In this document: in pieces, positions 32,941-44,300 of the stretch
Layout of the letters: every line of letters begins with the position of its first letter
Position numbering within the stretch: the stretch's first letter is position 1
Source of the DNA: Agriotes lineatus
Taxonomy: Eukaryota; Arthropoda; Insecta; Coleoptera; Elateridae
Assembly: GCA_940337035.1 (NCBI GenBank)
Contig: CALNHX010005183.1
Location: 47,961-111,960, forward strand
Length of the DNA stretch: 64,000 bases
Direction of reading: 5' to 3'
Program-made: the position numbers and the translations under genes
The notes under the pieces: generated by a model
What the model saw: the letters and a program-made list of their open reading frames with translations, nothing else
Databases searched by the model: none
Told to the model about the DNA's origin: nothing

Positions 32941-35898
32941 CAGAATTACTATACACAACCACAGCAAAGGAATAGGGAGTGGAAGCTAGGAACATGGAAT
33001 ATTAGAGGAATTAGTGGTAAAGAAATGGAGCTAGTAGAACAATTTGAAAAGCAAGATTTTACAGCAGTAGCTATCACCGAGACTAAGAAAAAAGGCTGCG
33101 TGACGCAGTGGATAGGAGACGGAAACCTATTAATATATGGAGGAGTAGACGAAAAGGAATGGGCCCAATCGGGAGTAGCATGCCTAATCCCAAAGGACAA
33201 AGTAGGAAAACTAAGTAAATGGGAACATATATGTGATAGAATATTAAAAGTAATAATAGAAATTGAAAGAAATAACATAATAACAATGATAATAAACTAT
33301 GCACCAGGAGAATCCGACAAGATAGAAGTAAAAAACCAATTCTGGACGCAACTACAACAAACAATTGAAAATTGCGAAGGTACTTTGATATTACTTGGAG
33401 ACTATAATGCAAGAGTGGGGAATGAACATAAGAAATGGCAGGAAGTAATAGGAAAGCACGGAGAAAACACCATAAACAAGAACGGAAGAAGACTATTACA
33501 ATTTTGCATCGACAACGATTTGATCATAAACAATACATTTCATGAACACAAATGGATACATAAAATAACAAGAGAAGTACACACACGCAATGAACGCTCA
33601 ATAATAGACTATATAATAACATCTAGAAACTATAAAAAGGAAATAAGAGACGTCAGAGTTAAAAGAAGCTATGAAGCAGGTACGGACCACTATCTACTAG
33701 AGGCTAAAATTAAATCGAACAACATAATAAAGAATATAGAAGAAAATAAAAGTAGTGATATAACAGAAAAAATTAAGAGCTTTAAGCTACGAGACCCACA
33801 AATCAGGTATGAATAAGTAGAAGAGACAGAAAAAGAAATAGATAAATATAGCAATTATGAACAAATAACAAATCTGGAAGATAAATGGGAAAGATTTAAA
33901 GAAACATTACTAAAAATAGCAAGAAAAGTATGCGGATACAGTAGAAGCAGAAAAAATAAGAAACAAACAAGCTGGTGGAGTGAAAATATTAAGAAAGAAG
34001 TTAAGGAAAAGAAAAAATTATGGAAAAAGTACTTACAAAGTAGAAAACAACAAATACATGAAAGCTACAAAATGCAAAGAAATAAAGTTAAAGTAATGAT
34101 TAAAGAGGCAAAAACCAAATCTTGGGAGGAATTTGGTAGGAAAATGCAAGAAAACAGTGAAGAAAACAAAAAACTATTTTATAGAACCTTAAGAAGTATG
34201 AGAAAACAGAATGGAATAGCACTCAAACAAATAAAGGACCAGCGTGGAAATATTATAACAGATGAAAGAAAAATAATGGAAAGATGGCAAGAATATTTTA
34301 CAGGGCTATTAAATAGCGAAAGTACATCAGAATACGAAAGTGGAAGTAACTATAAAAATACAAATGAAAAAGAAAAGGAAGAGAATAATATAGAACTGGA
34401 AGAATTGGAAGAAGCACAATGTAAGCTAAAAATAGGAAAAGCAGCCGGATGTGACCAACTAGATGCGGAACTGCTAAAGTACCTTGGATCAAACGGGAGG
34501 AAAGAACTATTAGAAATATTAAACATGGCCTGGGAAACTAAAAGGATACCGAAAGAATGGAATATAGCAACAATCCTACCGATATATAAAAAAGGCGACT
34601 CGAAGAACTGTGAAAACTACAGGGGAATATCACTACTATGTGCAGGATTGAAAGTTTATGAAATAATATTGGAAAATAAATTAAGACGGAGGTTGGAACC
34701 AAAACTAGCAGACGCCCAAAGTGGATTTAGACCAGCGCATAGCGTACAAGATCATAATTTCACACTGCAACAAGTAACAGAAAAAGCGCTAGCCAAAAAT
34801 GAGCAAATACTTCTAGCGTTCTTAGACATGAAAAAAGCATTCGATATGGTGAGCAGGACAGGAATTTGGCAAAGTCTAAAGAATAAGAATGTAGAAGAGG
34901 AGCTAATAGTGGTAATACGAAGCCTATATGAAGATACGCTGAACCAAGTACGAACGGGAAATAGAACTACAGGAACATTTAGAAACAATGACGGAGTGAG
35001 ACAGGGAGGGGTATTAAGCCCGCTACTATTTATAAGTGTTATGGATGAAGTGATTAAGAAATGCGGGGAAAAAACAAAAAAGTACAATGTAGGGTACAGA
35101 AATATGCAAACAGTGAAGGTCGAAGCATGCGTTTTTGCAGACGACATAGTACTAATAGCAAAAACAGAAAGAGAACTAGAAAATAACATAAAAATTTGGA
35201 CTACAGAGCTAAAGAAATATAATCTCGTAATAAACACGGAGAAAACAAAAGTGATGGCAGTAACAAACAATAAGATAAATATAAATATAGACATAGATGG
35301 AAGTAGAATAGGACAAGTAGATGGGTACAAGTATTTAGGAATAATGCTAAATCATAAAAGAACACAAGAAGATGAGATTGGCGCCAGAATAAATACAGCA
35401 ACCAGAGTATATTATGCACTATATAAAAACTTTCTGAATAGAAAGGAGATAACAATAAAAACAAAAATGGCTGTGTATCAAACAGTGTACCTACCAATCC
35501 TAACGTACGGGGCTGAAAACTGGGTCCTGAACGAAAGCCAAAGGAAACGATTACAGGCCGGCGAAATGAGATATTTGAGAAAAGTACTAGAAGTGAGAAG
35601 AATGGACAAAAGAAGAAATGACGATATCAGACATGAACTAAAAGTAAAATCATTGAATACCGAAATAGAAGAGAAGAAACTGAAATGGTGGGGGCATATG
35701 ACAAGAATGAAGAAGAACAGGCAGGTAAAGAATATATGGGAGGCAAGGAAAATTGGAAGAAACCGAAGGGGACGACCAAGGAAAGTGTGGAACAACAGTG
35801 TGAGCGAGATCTTAGAGAAAAGAGGAAAAACATGGACCGCGGCGAAGCAATTGGCCAGAAACAGAAAGGAGTGGCGTAAATTCATAGAGGGAAACTAA
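32941..35898 (+). CDS. RTE-like pol: AP endonuclease + reverse transcriptase, one premature stop
   Basis: A single frame of about 985 codons covers the element, broken only by TAA at 33814-33816. Endonuclease motifs: LGTWNIRGISGKE, AVAITETKKKG, INYAPGESDK, LLGDYNARVG, IDYIIT and GTDHYLL (Gly where SDH is usual). Reverse transcriptase: NYRGISLLCAGLKVYE, QSGFRPAHSVQDH, LDMKKAFD, GVRQGGVLSPLLF, FADDIVLIA, YKYLGIMLN and LTYGAENWVLNESQ. The C-terminus has RRGRPRKVWNN and a stop at 35898. The natural start is lost with the 5' end; the frame reads in from flanking piggyBac sequence. Few lesions and an exact duplication mean recent insertion. The product would nick and reverse transcribe in trans only if the stop were read through. 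Confidence 0.88.
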
Positions 35899-35972
35899 CC
35901 GCTAAAGGAAATATACCTCGACACCTTCGGGTACAAGAGGTCATCGATTATGAATGATGAATGAATGAATGA
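32941..35972 (+). mobile_element. RTE-like retrotransposon inside the piggyBac gene
   Basis: A 13-bp target duplication ATGTCACGTGAAA (32928-32940, 35973-35985) is exact, and removing the element plus one duplicate restores the piggyBac frame. The tail is a (TGAA)n repeat at 35951-35972, as in RTE elements, rather than poly(A). There is no 5' UTR, so it is slightly 5'-truncated. Confidence 0.93.
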
Positions 35973-37349
35973 ATGTCACGTGAAAGATTTTCATGGTACT
36001 TGTCTCACCTTCACGTGCATGACAATAGTGTACAGCCTACTAGAAATGATGATAATTTTGATAAACTACACAAAATAAGACCTTTACTTGATCGGCCGGG
36101 TGAAACATATTTAGCATCGTTTAGACCTAATAAACATCAATCGCTCGGTGAGTCGATGATCAGGTTCAAAGGGAGAAGCTGTATTCGGCAATATATGCTG
36201 CTAAATCCGATAAAACGTGGATATAAGGTTTGGGCGAGGGCAGACAGAACGGGTTATATGTGTGAATTACAGGTATACACCGGTAAAATTCAGGACACCA
36301 TAGAAGTAAATCTTAAGAAACGAGTTGTGCAAATCTTACAAAAGCTTTTTTTGGCAAGCGCCATAAAGTTGTTTCCGATAATTTCTTCGATTCCGGCAAT
36401 ATGTAGCAGGAGTTATTACTAAATGCTGCATGTGCTTGGGGAAAGGCCGAATAAACATGCAAGTGGATTTGCGGGATGGTAAACAGTTCAGCCGAGGAGA
36501 TGTTGAGTACCGTGTATTAACTAAGAGTATCGTGTTCCTCAAATACAGGGACAATAAAAGTGTTTTGTTTTCAGACAATTTTCATGATCCATCCCAAATA
36601 AGCACGGTTTTCAGAAAACAAAGGGATGGGACAAAAAATATATTGCATGTCCAGAGATGGTAAAAGAGTACAACTATCATATGACATGCCCAAATCACTT
36701 TATAAAATTCATAGAAATTCCCACAAATGGTGGATCATGATTTTTTTACTTTCTGGACGCAGCACGAGTAAATCCATTTATTATATTCAAACAAAGATTG
36801 CCCTCTACCATTGCGCTGAAAGAAATCCGACTTAGGGTAATTGCTAGTTTAGTTGGGACAACAAATGGCTCTATAAGAGAGGAAGAAAACCCCAACAGCT
36901 ACAAAACTCGAGTGCCATTAGAAAAAAAAGGTGCCTGAAAGGAGCACCTCATTACGTTGTGTCCCCTGCAGCAAACGAAATGATTACCACAGGATAAAAT
37001 GGAAGTGTTTTACATGCAAAGTTGGTTTGTATCTGAATGACCAACGAAATTTCTTTGGATTATACCACACACGTTAAATTTCGTTACAGCATAGTGGTTA
37101 CCCACTGAAACCGCATTTTCTAAAGCTTATTAAATTTTGAAAATATTATATTTTATATTTTTGCTACATTAAACTGTTTTTTGAAAAAAAAGTGTTTTAT
37201 TTCATTTCTATTTAATTCAGTCCTGAAAGGATAGGTATGGATTCAAATAAATTGTTATTGATGGTGGTGAACTCAAAAACCGAAAAAGGGAAAAAATGGA
37301 AAACCAAGGAAATCATGTTTAGAACAAATCTGGAAAATATGAGGAACAG

Positions 37350-37620
37350 AACAGGATGGCCGATCTAGCCACATGCATGAGTCTCAAGCGGCCGGGCCGG
37401 GTTCCATTCCCGGCTACTATAGAGAGATTTTAAAAATCGTATGCTCTCCGGCTATCACGCTAACACCTGTGCTAGTCGTTATCCCCTAATAAGGGCACTC
37501 TTCCTCACTTTCGATTGGCTGGGGTAGCCACCTACCCGACTTACGAGTAAAAAGGGCTCATAGAACCACTTTGTGGTTAAAAACAGACCACTGGCCTATA
37601 ATAAAAAGAAGAAGAAAAAA
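37350..37620 (+). mobile_element. tRNA-derived SINE-like repeat
   Basis: 'ggatggccgatctagccac' (box-A-like region) is followed by 'gccgggttccattcccggc', a box-B-like hairpin as in a tRNA T-arm. A unique body follows, then an A/G-rich tail 'aaaaagaagaagaaaaaac'. This is the layout of a pol III SINE. No target duplication was identified. Confidence 0.5.
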
Positions 37621-38270
37621 CAATGAATGGTAAGATGAAACAGATTGCAAAAAACCCGAAGGATATGGAAGAACTGGGTTACAGAACGAGAAAACAGAAC
37701 AGAATCCGACGCTCAACGAGCAGATAACGAGATAACAAGTGTAGCACATCGAAATCAGCATTTGGCGAACTGAAAACACACCGTAAAGGTATAATTTTTG
37801 AACCAATTGGAAAAAAAGGAGGTATTACATGCCTCAAACAGTTATAGTTTGGACTAATGTCAATTCTGTCCAATGCTTTCAATGTGCTTGTTGCCGTACA
37901 TGAACTACTATCTGTATAATATTAGTTATGTTTTTTTATTTGTTAAATTTTCCGTATTCCATAATATCCATTTAATTGCTATAAAGACCCTTTACGAATC
38001 AAGAACGCAAAATGTCTTTAATACTTACGCATCAACATATGACAAACACCGTTGTCCAATGGGCAAGTATTCGGAAGTTTATATCTCAATCAGTAAGATC
38101 CACGGACAAAAAAGCTTTGATCAGATGTTCTAAAGTTGTATATTTTTCAGCAAAAATTTAACTGTTATAAGAGATTCGGGCAGTAGTACTGATGGTGTCT
38201 GTACTTACAATTTTGTTGCACACCATAGTCACAAGAGGTCGCCCGCACACTTAAGTATCGCCTGCTACCC
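37621..38270. other. Upstream flank of the host gene, no gene identified
   Basis: Short ORFs only. The 86-codon frame at 37873-38133 has a hydrophobic start but no recognisable domain and no splice support. The segment next to the promoter (about 38160-38270) is less AT-rich than its surroundings and may hold regulatory sites. Confidence 0.3.
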
Positions 38271-38273
38271 TAC

Positions 38274-38308
38274 TATAAAAGCCACGACCGTTGGGCTATT
38301 TGTTCAGT
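38274..38308 (+). promoter_or_regulatory. Core promoter: TATA box and initiator
   Basis: TATAAAA (38274-38280) is followed about 30 bases later by TTCAGTCC (38303-38310), matching the arthropod initiator TCAGT with A at 38306. A second TTCAGTTC follows at 38314. The ATG of the host gene is 60 bases downstream at 38366. Spacing and motifs fit a focused RNA polymerase II promoter. Confidence 0.6.
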
Positions 38309-38365
38309 CCACGTTCAGTTCACAAGTGCTCTTTGTTCAACATTGCCAATCAGCGACAACCCATA

Positions 38366-41300
38366 ATGGTATCAGTTTCTTATAATTATTTATTTTTTAT
38401 GTAACTCACTTGGCATTTTTAACATTTACCATCAATATATTGCTTTTAAATCCATTTCTATAATAAATTCTGCAATTAAAAGTTTGGATTTGAGACTGTT
38501 TTATTTTCACTTAGCATTTCTAGAGAACTGTATTATTTGAAATAAATGGGTTTAAAATTTTATGTTAAAGCAATTTAGCAAGGTACGTTGTACTGGTTCT
38601 CTTAGCAGGGAAGGGGCATTGTTTTAAATACTTTTAATTAGCATTCGTTCAAAAAGTTACGGACAGATGTAGTAAAGTTATAAAAATTAATTTGAATAAG
38701 TGAATGATTATGTGTAATACTTTCTATTGAGTATTTAACTGGATATATTCAGGTATAAAATATATTTACCTCTGCCAACAACAAATGTTTCAAAAGGTGA
38801 TTTGCTTGATTTTAGACCTGCCATTTTCTAGTTCTTCCTAATTTAGAACACCTAGTTTCGTTCTACAAGTCTTGCACAGTTAATTGTTATTTTTTGTAAT
38901 CGAATAAAAAGTATCTCAAAGTCCTAAATAAAAAGTTTTGCTGTGTTCTATTGCAATATACCTACCACAAAAATAGGCTTTTTTGCTATTTTATCATTTG
39001 TGTTAAATATTTATTTTGAACAAACATATACAACTGATATGAGGCTCATAAAATTTGTAAATTGTAGGAGGTCATTTCAATGGCCCCAGCCTTCCATATT
39101 TATGTTATAAACTTTACGCGTAATTATTGCTATAAAGTTAATTCTCATATTGCAGGCTGATCCCATCACAGCTCGTCTTGCATTAGTGTCTAAACGCACC
39201 ATGAACTGGAAGAATCTGACGCATTTCATCTATCGCTTTGGTGAGTGTAAAACTTAAAGCTTTTGTAATTTACAGGATGTATTTATTTGCGTTTGACAGA
39301 AAGTATTTCCTAATAATCCATTTTTAGCTCTTCCAAAATAATCTTTTAAAATTATTTGTTTTGCATTTATACAACTGCAAAAAACCATTATAATAAGTTA
39401 TATCCGTAGGTAAAATGAATAATTATTAAATATAAAATGTGCTGTTGCAATGTAGGTACTTAATAGAGTTTATTGGGCCTGCTATCTGCAAAGTTTTAGT
39501 CGTTAATTATTATAGCGAAATTATTTATAATGTCACAATTCTATGTTTTACTTAGCCTATTTTGGAGATATGCAATTAATCAAATAAGAAAATTTGTACA
39601 GCTTCTACTTAATATTGTATATAATAAAATTGCTTCGTCAGAACTTCTTATTTATAAGGTTAGACATCACTTCAACCTAAACAAAAGCAAGAAATATCCT
39701 TGTTAAATCTATATTCAGTTTGTGCTTTTCCAGGTTATATTTTGTTATGCAATTTTACAATATTGTACAGGGTGGGCAAATTACAATGTTTTCGTAGGAA
39801 TCTTGATAACTATAGGAGTTCATATAAACATATGTCCAAAAATGAGTCGTTTTCCTGTTACAAAAACCTGACAACAAGTAATGTCAACACTCTGAATAAT
39901 TAATTTTTTGTTTGTTTATTTTAACTTTCTTCGAATGGGAACTGATTTCACCTCCATGTCATATCTCCATGGATAATTAATTCTTTTATTTCATTATGGC
40001 TGAAAATAAAATAATAATTCTTCATAAATTTCAACACAAAAATGACTGTAACAGAAAAACGACTCATTTTCGGACATATGTTTATATGAACTTTTTTCAT
40101 CATTTTGATGAGTAGAATACGCTCCTGAAGTAGAGGTCCAGATTTTGGTTACACCCTGTAGATATATCCTAATATATAACAATATACAGTTTCCGTCATA
40201 AATTTGAGAAATAGTGGAGATTTTTATTTATCCATTTACCAAAGAATGTTATTATGATTAGAGTGTTTGCATCTTTTCAAACTAATAATGCACTTGCTAA
40301 AATTTAAATATCTCCTGTCATATATGGGGGAAGTTCTAAAATATGGGAATAGGTCAATTTTTCAAAATAGCCAACATGTTATTTGGAAAAGTTGTTTTTA
40401 CTTCAAAGGTGTCAAATGTGAAGTCGCAGTCACCTATTCCATCAGATTTTCCTATTTTTTTACCACCCTGTGTATTACAGAAAACGGAATACTTCAAACT
40501 TATTATCGGATACGATAAGTATGAATTGTGGAACTTGAGTTTCGTTCAATTAGCAATTAGAATATTACCTACGTTAATCAAAATTAGTAGTAAAAAGTCT
40601 AATTTTTTTGTGTCCAAAGTAAAAGCAGATGTTTTCAAAAAAGTGAAATAATAACAAACGATCAGAGTATTAATAAGATTTATAATTTAATTGAAATGAT
40701 ATAACAAATATTTACAAATAACTTTTTGTGTATTTTGAAAAATAAGACCAATAAGGTACTTTATTCTTGAACCATTTTCATATTTTCTCCCCCGTATACG
40801 AAAGGAGATATTTAAATTTTGCCAAGTACATTTTTAGTTTTAGAAGATGCAAGGACTTTCATAATAAGATTTTCTGCTAAATTGATAATAAAGCAATTTT
40901 CCATGTGTCCAAACTTATGTACTGGCACTGTGTAATATTATAAGCCACAATCAAACGTAATTGATTATCTAAACCAAACAGTCGGCAGTGTAACAACGCA
41001 ATGATAGATACCTTGTTAGACCAGGTATATTCTAAATGACACAAGCCTTCAACTAGAAAACAAAAAAATATTAAAAACTACTTTGACAGCTGCGAGTTTT
41101 TGCTATAACGTTGTGAAATTGCATATCGTTAGCGTGGGAAGAAATCTCCTTTCTCATGATGTCAAGCCAACTATGAGTTTCATATAAAAAGTATAACTTT
41201 ATGGCATAAGTCAAAATTCGAAACCTCTTTGAAAAACGACTACGCTACTGCATTCTCACCAAAAAAATTGTCTAAAGAACGTTAAAATAGTTTTCTTTAT

Positions 41301-44300
41301 TTTTATAATTAAGTGAGATATAACTACAAAACGAAAAGTCGAAAATTCGAACTTTCGTTTATAACTCGAAAACAAAAGACGATGGCCAATATTGCACCAT
41401 TGCTTTTCTCGAAAAAAGAGATCGAGGATGGGGAGTCCATTTTTCCATATCTCCTGTAGTTATCGAGATTCTCTATGAAGACATCGAAATTTTCACACCT
41501 TGAACAAAATAATATGTCAATGCAAATGTTCTACTAAACCTCATAATTAATAGTAGATTATGCCAAGGGAAACAAAAGCATGATTTGTCTCGTGTAGCCC
41601 AATGGCTACAAATATACTGAGAGAGAAATGGTTTGCTCTCCTCCCTTGTGGAAAATATCTCCTCAATAATATAGGCGAGCAAGCAATATTTCCATAAATA
41701 AAGCATTCGATAATGTAAGAGATAAAAATACTGTTCCTATGCAAGCTTTTAAATGAAAGCTCACGACAGTGTCGCGTTCAGGGTATGTTCTGTGAGCTAG
41801 AATTAAATAACCAAGAAACGCTATTTTTGGAACATACATCTTTTATGCATCAACGGGAATAAAACAATATATTTTTTTCTACAGCACATGTTAAAGTGTG
41901 CTTTTATCAACTCAAAACAAAAGGTCAAGTTTTACTTTAACAGCAAGGGTAGATAAAGTAGCACTTTAACATCAAGGATAGATAAAGTAATTTAATTTTC
42001 TAACTTTTGTTTAAATTAAATATGACAGTTTCGTATTATCGTAGCAACCCAATCTAGCTACTGACATTTTGAAATGTGATTGACTGTCATTATTTTCTTT
42101 TGAAATTGTCAAAGTTCTTGCTATAGAAAAAAATATTATATTATACACGACGATAAAGTTATTTATATCCACTCTTGAATCATTAACGTCTCGACTTCGT
42201 CTCGACGTTAAACGATTCACTCGTGGATAAAATTTAACTTTATCGTCTTGTATAATAAATTACTATTTTGCACTACTAGTCTCAGAACGCACCGTTATTG
42301 GCCTATCTTTAGGTCGTGAAGTTGATTTTCTCCACCACGGGAGAGAAAGTAAAATAAACAATTTTCACCGTGGTAACTAATAAATTGCTAAGTTACCAAA
42401 TACGACTATTTTAATTTTGACGTTTTAAAGAGCTGTATTGTCAGGTTGACAGATAAAATATTTTCGAAATTTGTTGGGAATTTAGGTATTAAGCCTTTTG
42501 GTAGTGCAAAAAATAGTATATACATCACGGTAGCGAATCGTCTTATAACCTTCGCGCTTTAGATACTTCGCGCTGCGCGCTCAGTATCTAATATGCGCTC
42601 AGGTTATAATACTGCGCTTCGCTACCTTGATGTATAATATACTATTTTTCACTACTAGCCTCAGAACGCACCATTATTGACATATCTTTAAGTCGTGAAG
42701 TTTTTTTTCTCCATCTTGGGAGACAAAGCAAAATAAACAATTTTGACCGTGGTAACTAATAAATTGCTAAGTTACCAGTTAATATTTTAATTTTGACGTT
42801 CTAAAAAGCTGTATTGTCAACTTGACAAGTAAAATATTTTTTTGGGAACTTTAGGTATTAAGCCGTTTAGGTAATAGTAGATTATGCAATGAGGGAGAGA
42901 AATGCGTTATTTTGCTGAGGTTCAATTTGTGACTTCGCACTCGAGTCACATAGCACTGAAGCAAAATAGCAGTCTCTCCGAATTGCATATACTATTTTTT
43001 TCACGTTGCAGGAAGATTTAAAAAGACAAGCCTGTTTTTTTAAACGTAATTTATTGACATTTTTAAATTTTAAAGTTGGTGGCACTGTAAGTCTATGTCA
43101 AATTTGAGGTTATCAGGTTAGGTTTTGCATCAGTTTTGACACAGACTGACGCAAAACCTAACCTAATAACCTCGACTTTGACATAATTATTATGTCAGTC
43201 ATAATGAAAACTCCCTAGGTAAATTTCTCTTCTCTAGGGAATAATTCATTATTTCTGTCACGATTTTGGTATCGTAGAAACCGTGTTTTTCTCCCAGACG
43301 TGAAAAAAAAGTAGTATACACACCACGGTAGCGAATCCTCTTATAACCTTCGCATTCTCCTGGATAATTACTATCCGCTACGCTAGCTAGTGGAAAATAT
43401 GGTGAGAATTGTAATTTTAAGGTTAACTGTTTGTTAAGTGTGAAATTTGCCAGTTTGTGTAAATTATACAGAGGTGGGCAAAAATATAGAAAGTCCTATG
43501 CTGCCGTACTCTTAAAGAAATTCCTATGCAATTTAGTTTACAGAGAGGTGCACGAGAAACGGCCAGAACTGACGCAAAACCCGATATAACCCGATAACAA
43601 CAGAATTAAAAAATTCGTTCAAAATGCTTCTGAGCAACGATAGCCAATTTGTTTTAAATGCACATATAAGTTTTTTATATTCTTTCGGGCTCCACAGGTT
43701 TTTCTGAAAAAAATAACGTGAAAATATCATATCTTTCTTCATTCATACCGAAGTAAGAAGTAAAAGTTACGAAATTTATACACATGACCCTGACATAAAA
43801 TTACCCTTGAAATGCAATCAAACAGGCTGAGCAGAGGCTATGTTCAAAATGAAAATCAAATTCGTAAAACTTAAACTGCGGTTATTTCCAATAAGATTTC
43901 AGCTTGCCGCATCGCATAGTACAAATTTGAGTGTAAATATCGTAACTTAGCTAAATGTGGAAATTGGAAACAAAATGGACAACAACAAAAAAGAGCATTG
44001 CAATTTTTTTTAGTTTCGTAACAACTTTCAGGTAATTTCAAAAAGAAAGAAGTGTATTTTTACACATCGCAGTGGCATCAAATCAAGTTTTGCAGGTTTG
44101 ACGTTTATTTTTGAACATCATGCTGTACTCAGCCTACTTGGTTGCATGTCATGGGTGATCTGATGTCTCCGCCATATGTAAAAATTTCCTAACTTTTAGT
44201 TTTTTTTCTTCGGTATGAATGAAGAAAAATATGAAAAATCCGTGGAGTCCGAAGAGTGATAAAAAAATTATACTTTCCACAAAAAAAAGTTGACTATCGT

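Larger units (their letters stand above)
32893..37077 (+). pseudogene. piggyBac-like transposase, split by an RTE element
   Basis: Frames read EQLRDFYINSLMS before the insertion, then after it MSRERFSWYLSHLHVHDNSV, KIRPLLDRPGETY, SLGESMIRFKGRS, GYKVWARADRTGYMCELQVY (35973-36300), SVLFSDNFHDPSQ, RDGTKNILHV and the SLYKIHRNSHKWW block (about 36690). They end in a Cys-rich tail (CVPCSKRND, IKWKCFTCKVGLYLNDQ) with a stop at 37075-37077. This order is that of piggyBac (DDE_Tnp_1_7) transposases, which cut at TTAA. The N-terminal part upstream of 32893 is missing, several frameshifts follow 36330, and the RTE occupies 32941-35972. It is inactive. Confidence 0.88.

Noticed and set aside
34752..35885. 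Long minus-strand ORFs across the RTE in the piggyBac gene
   Set aside because: Shadows of the + strand pol frame, which carries all catalytic motifs.
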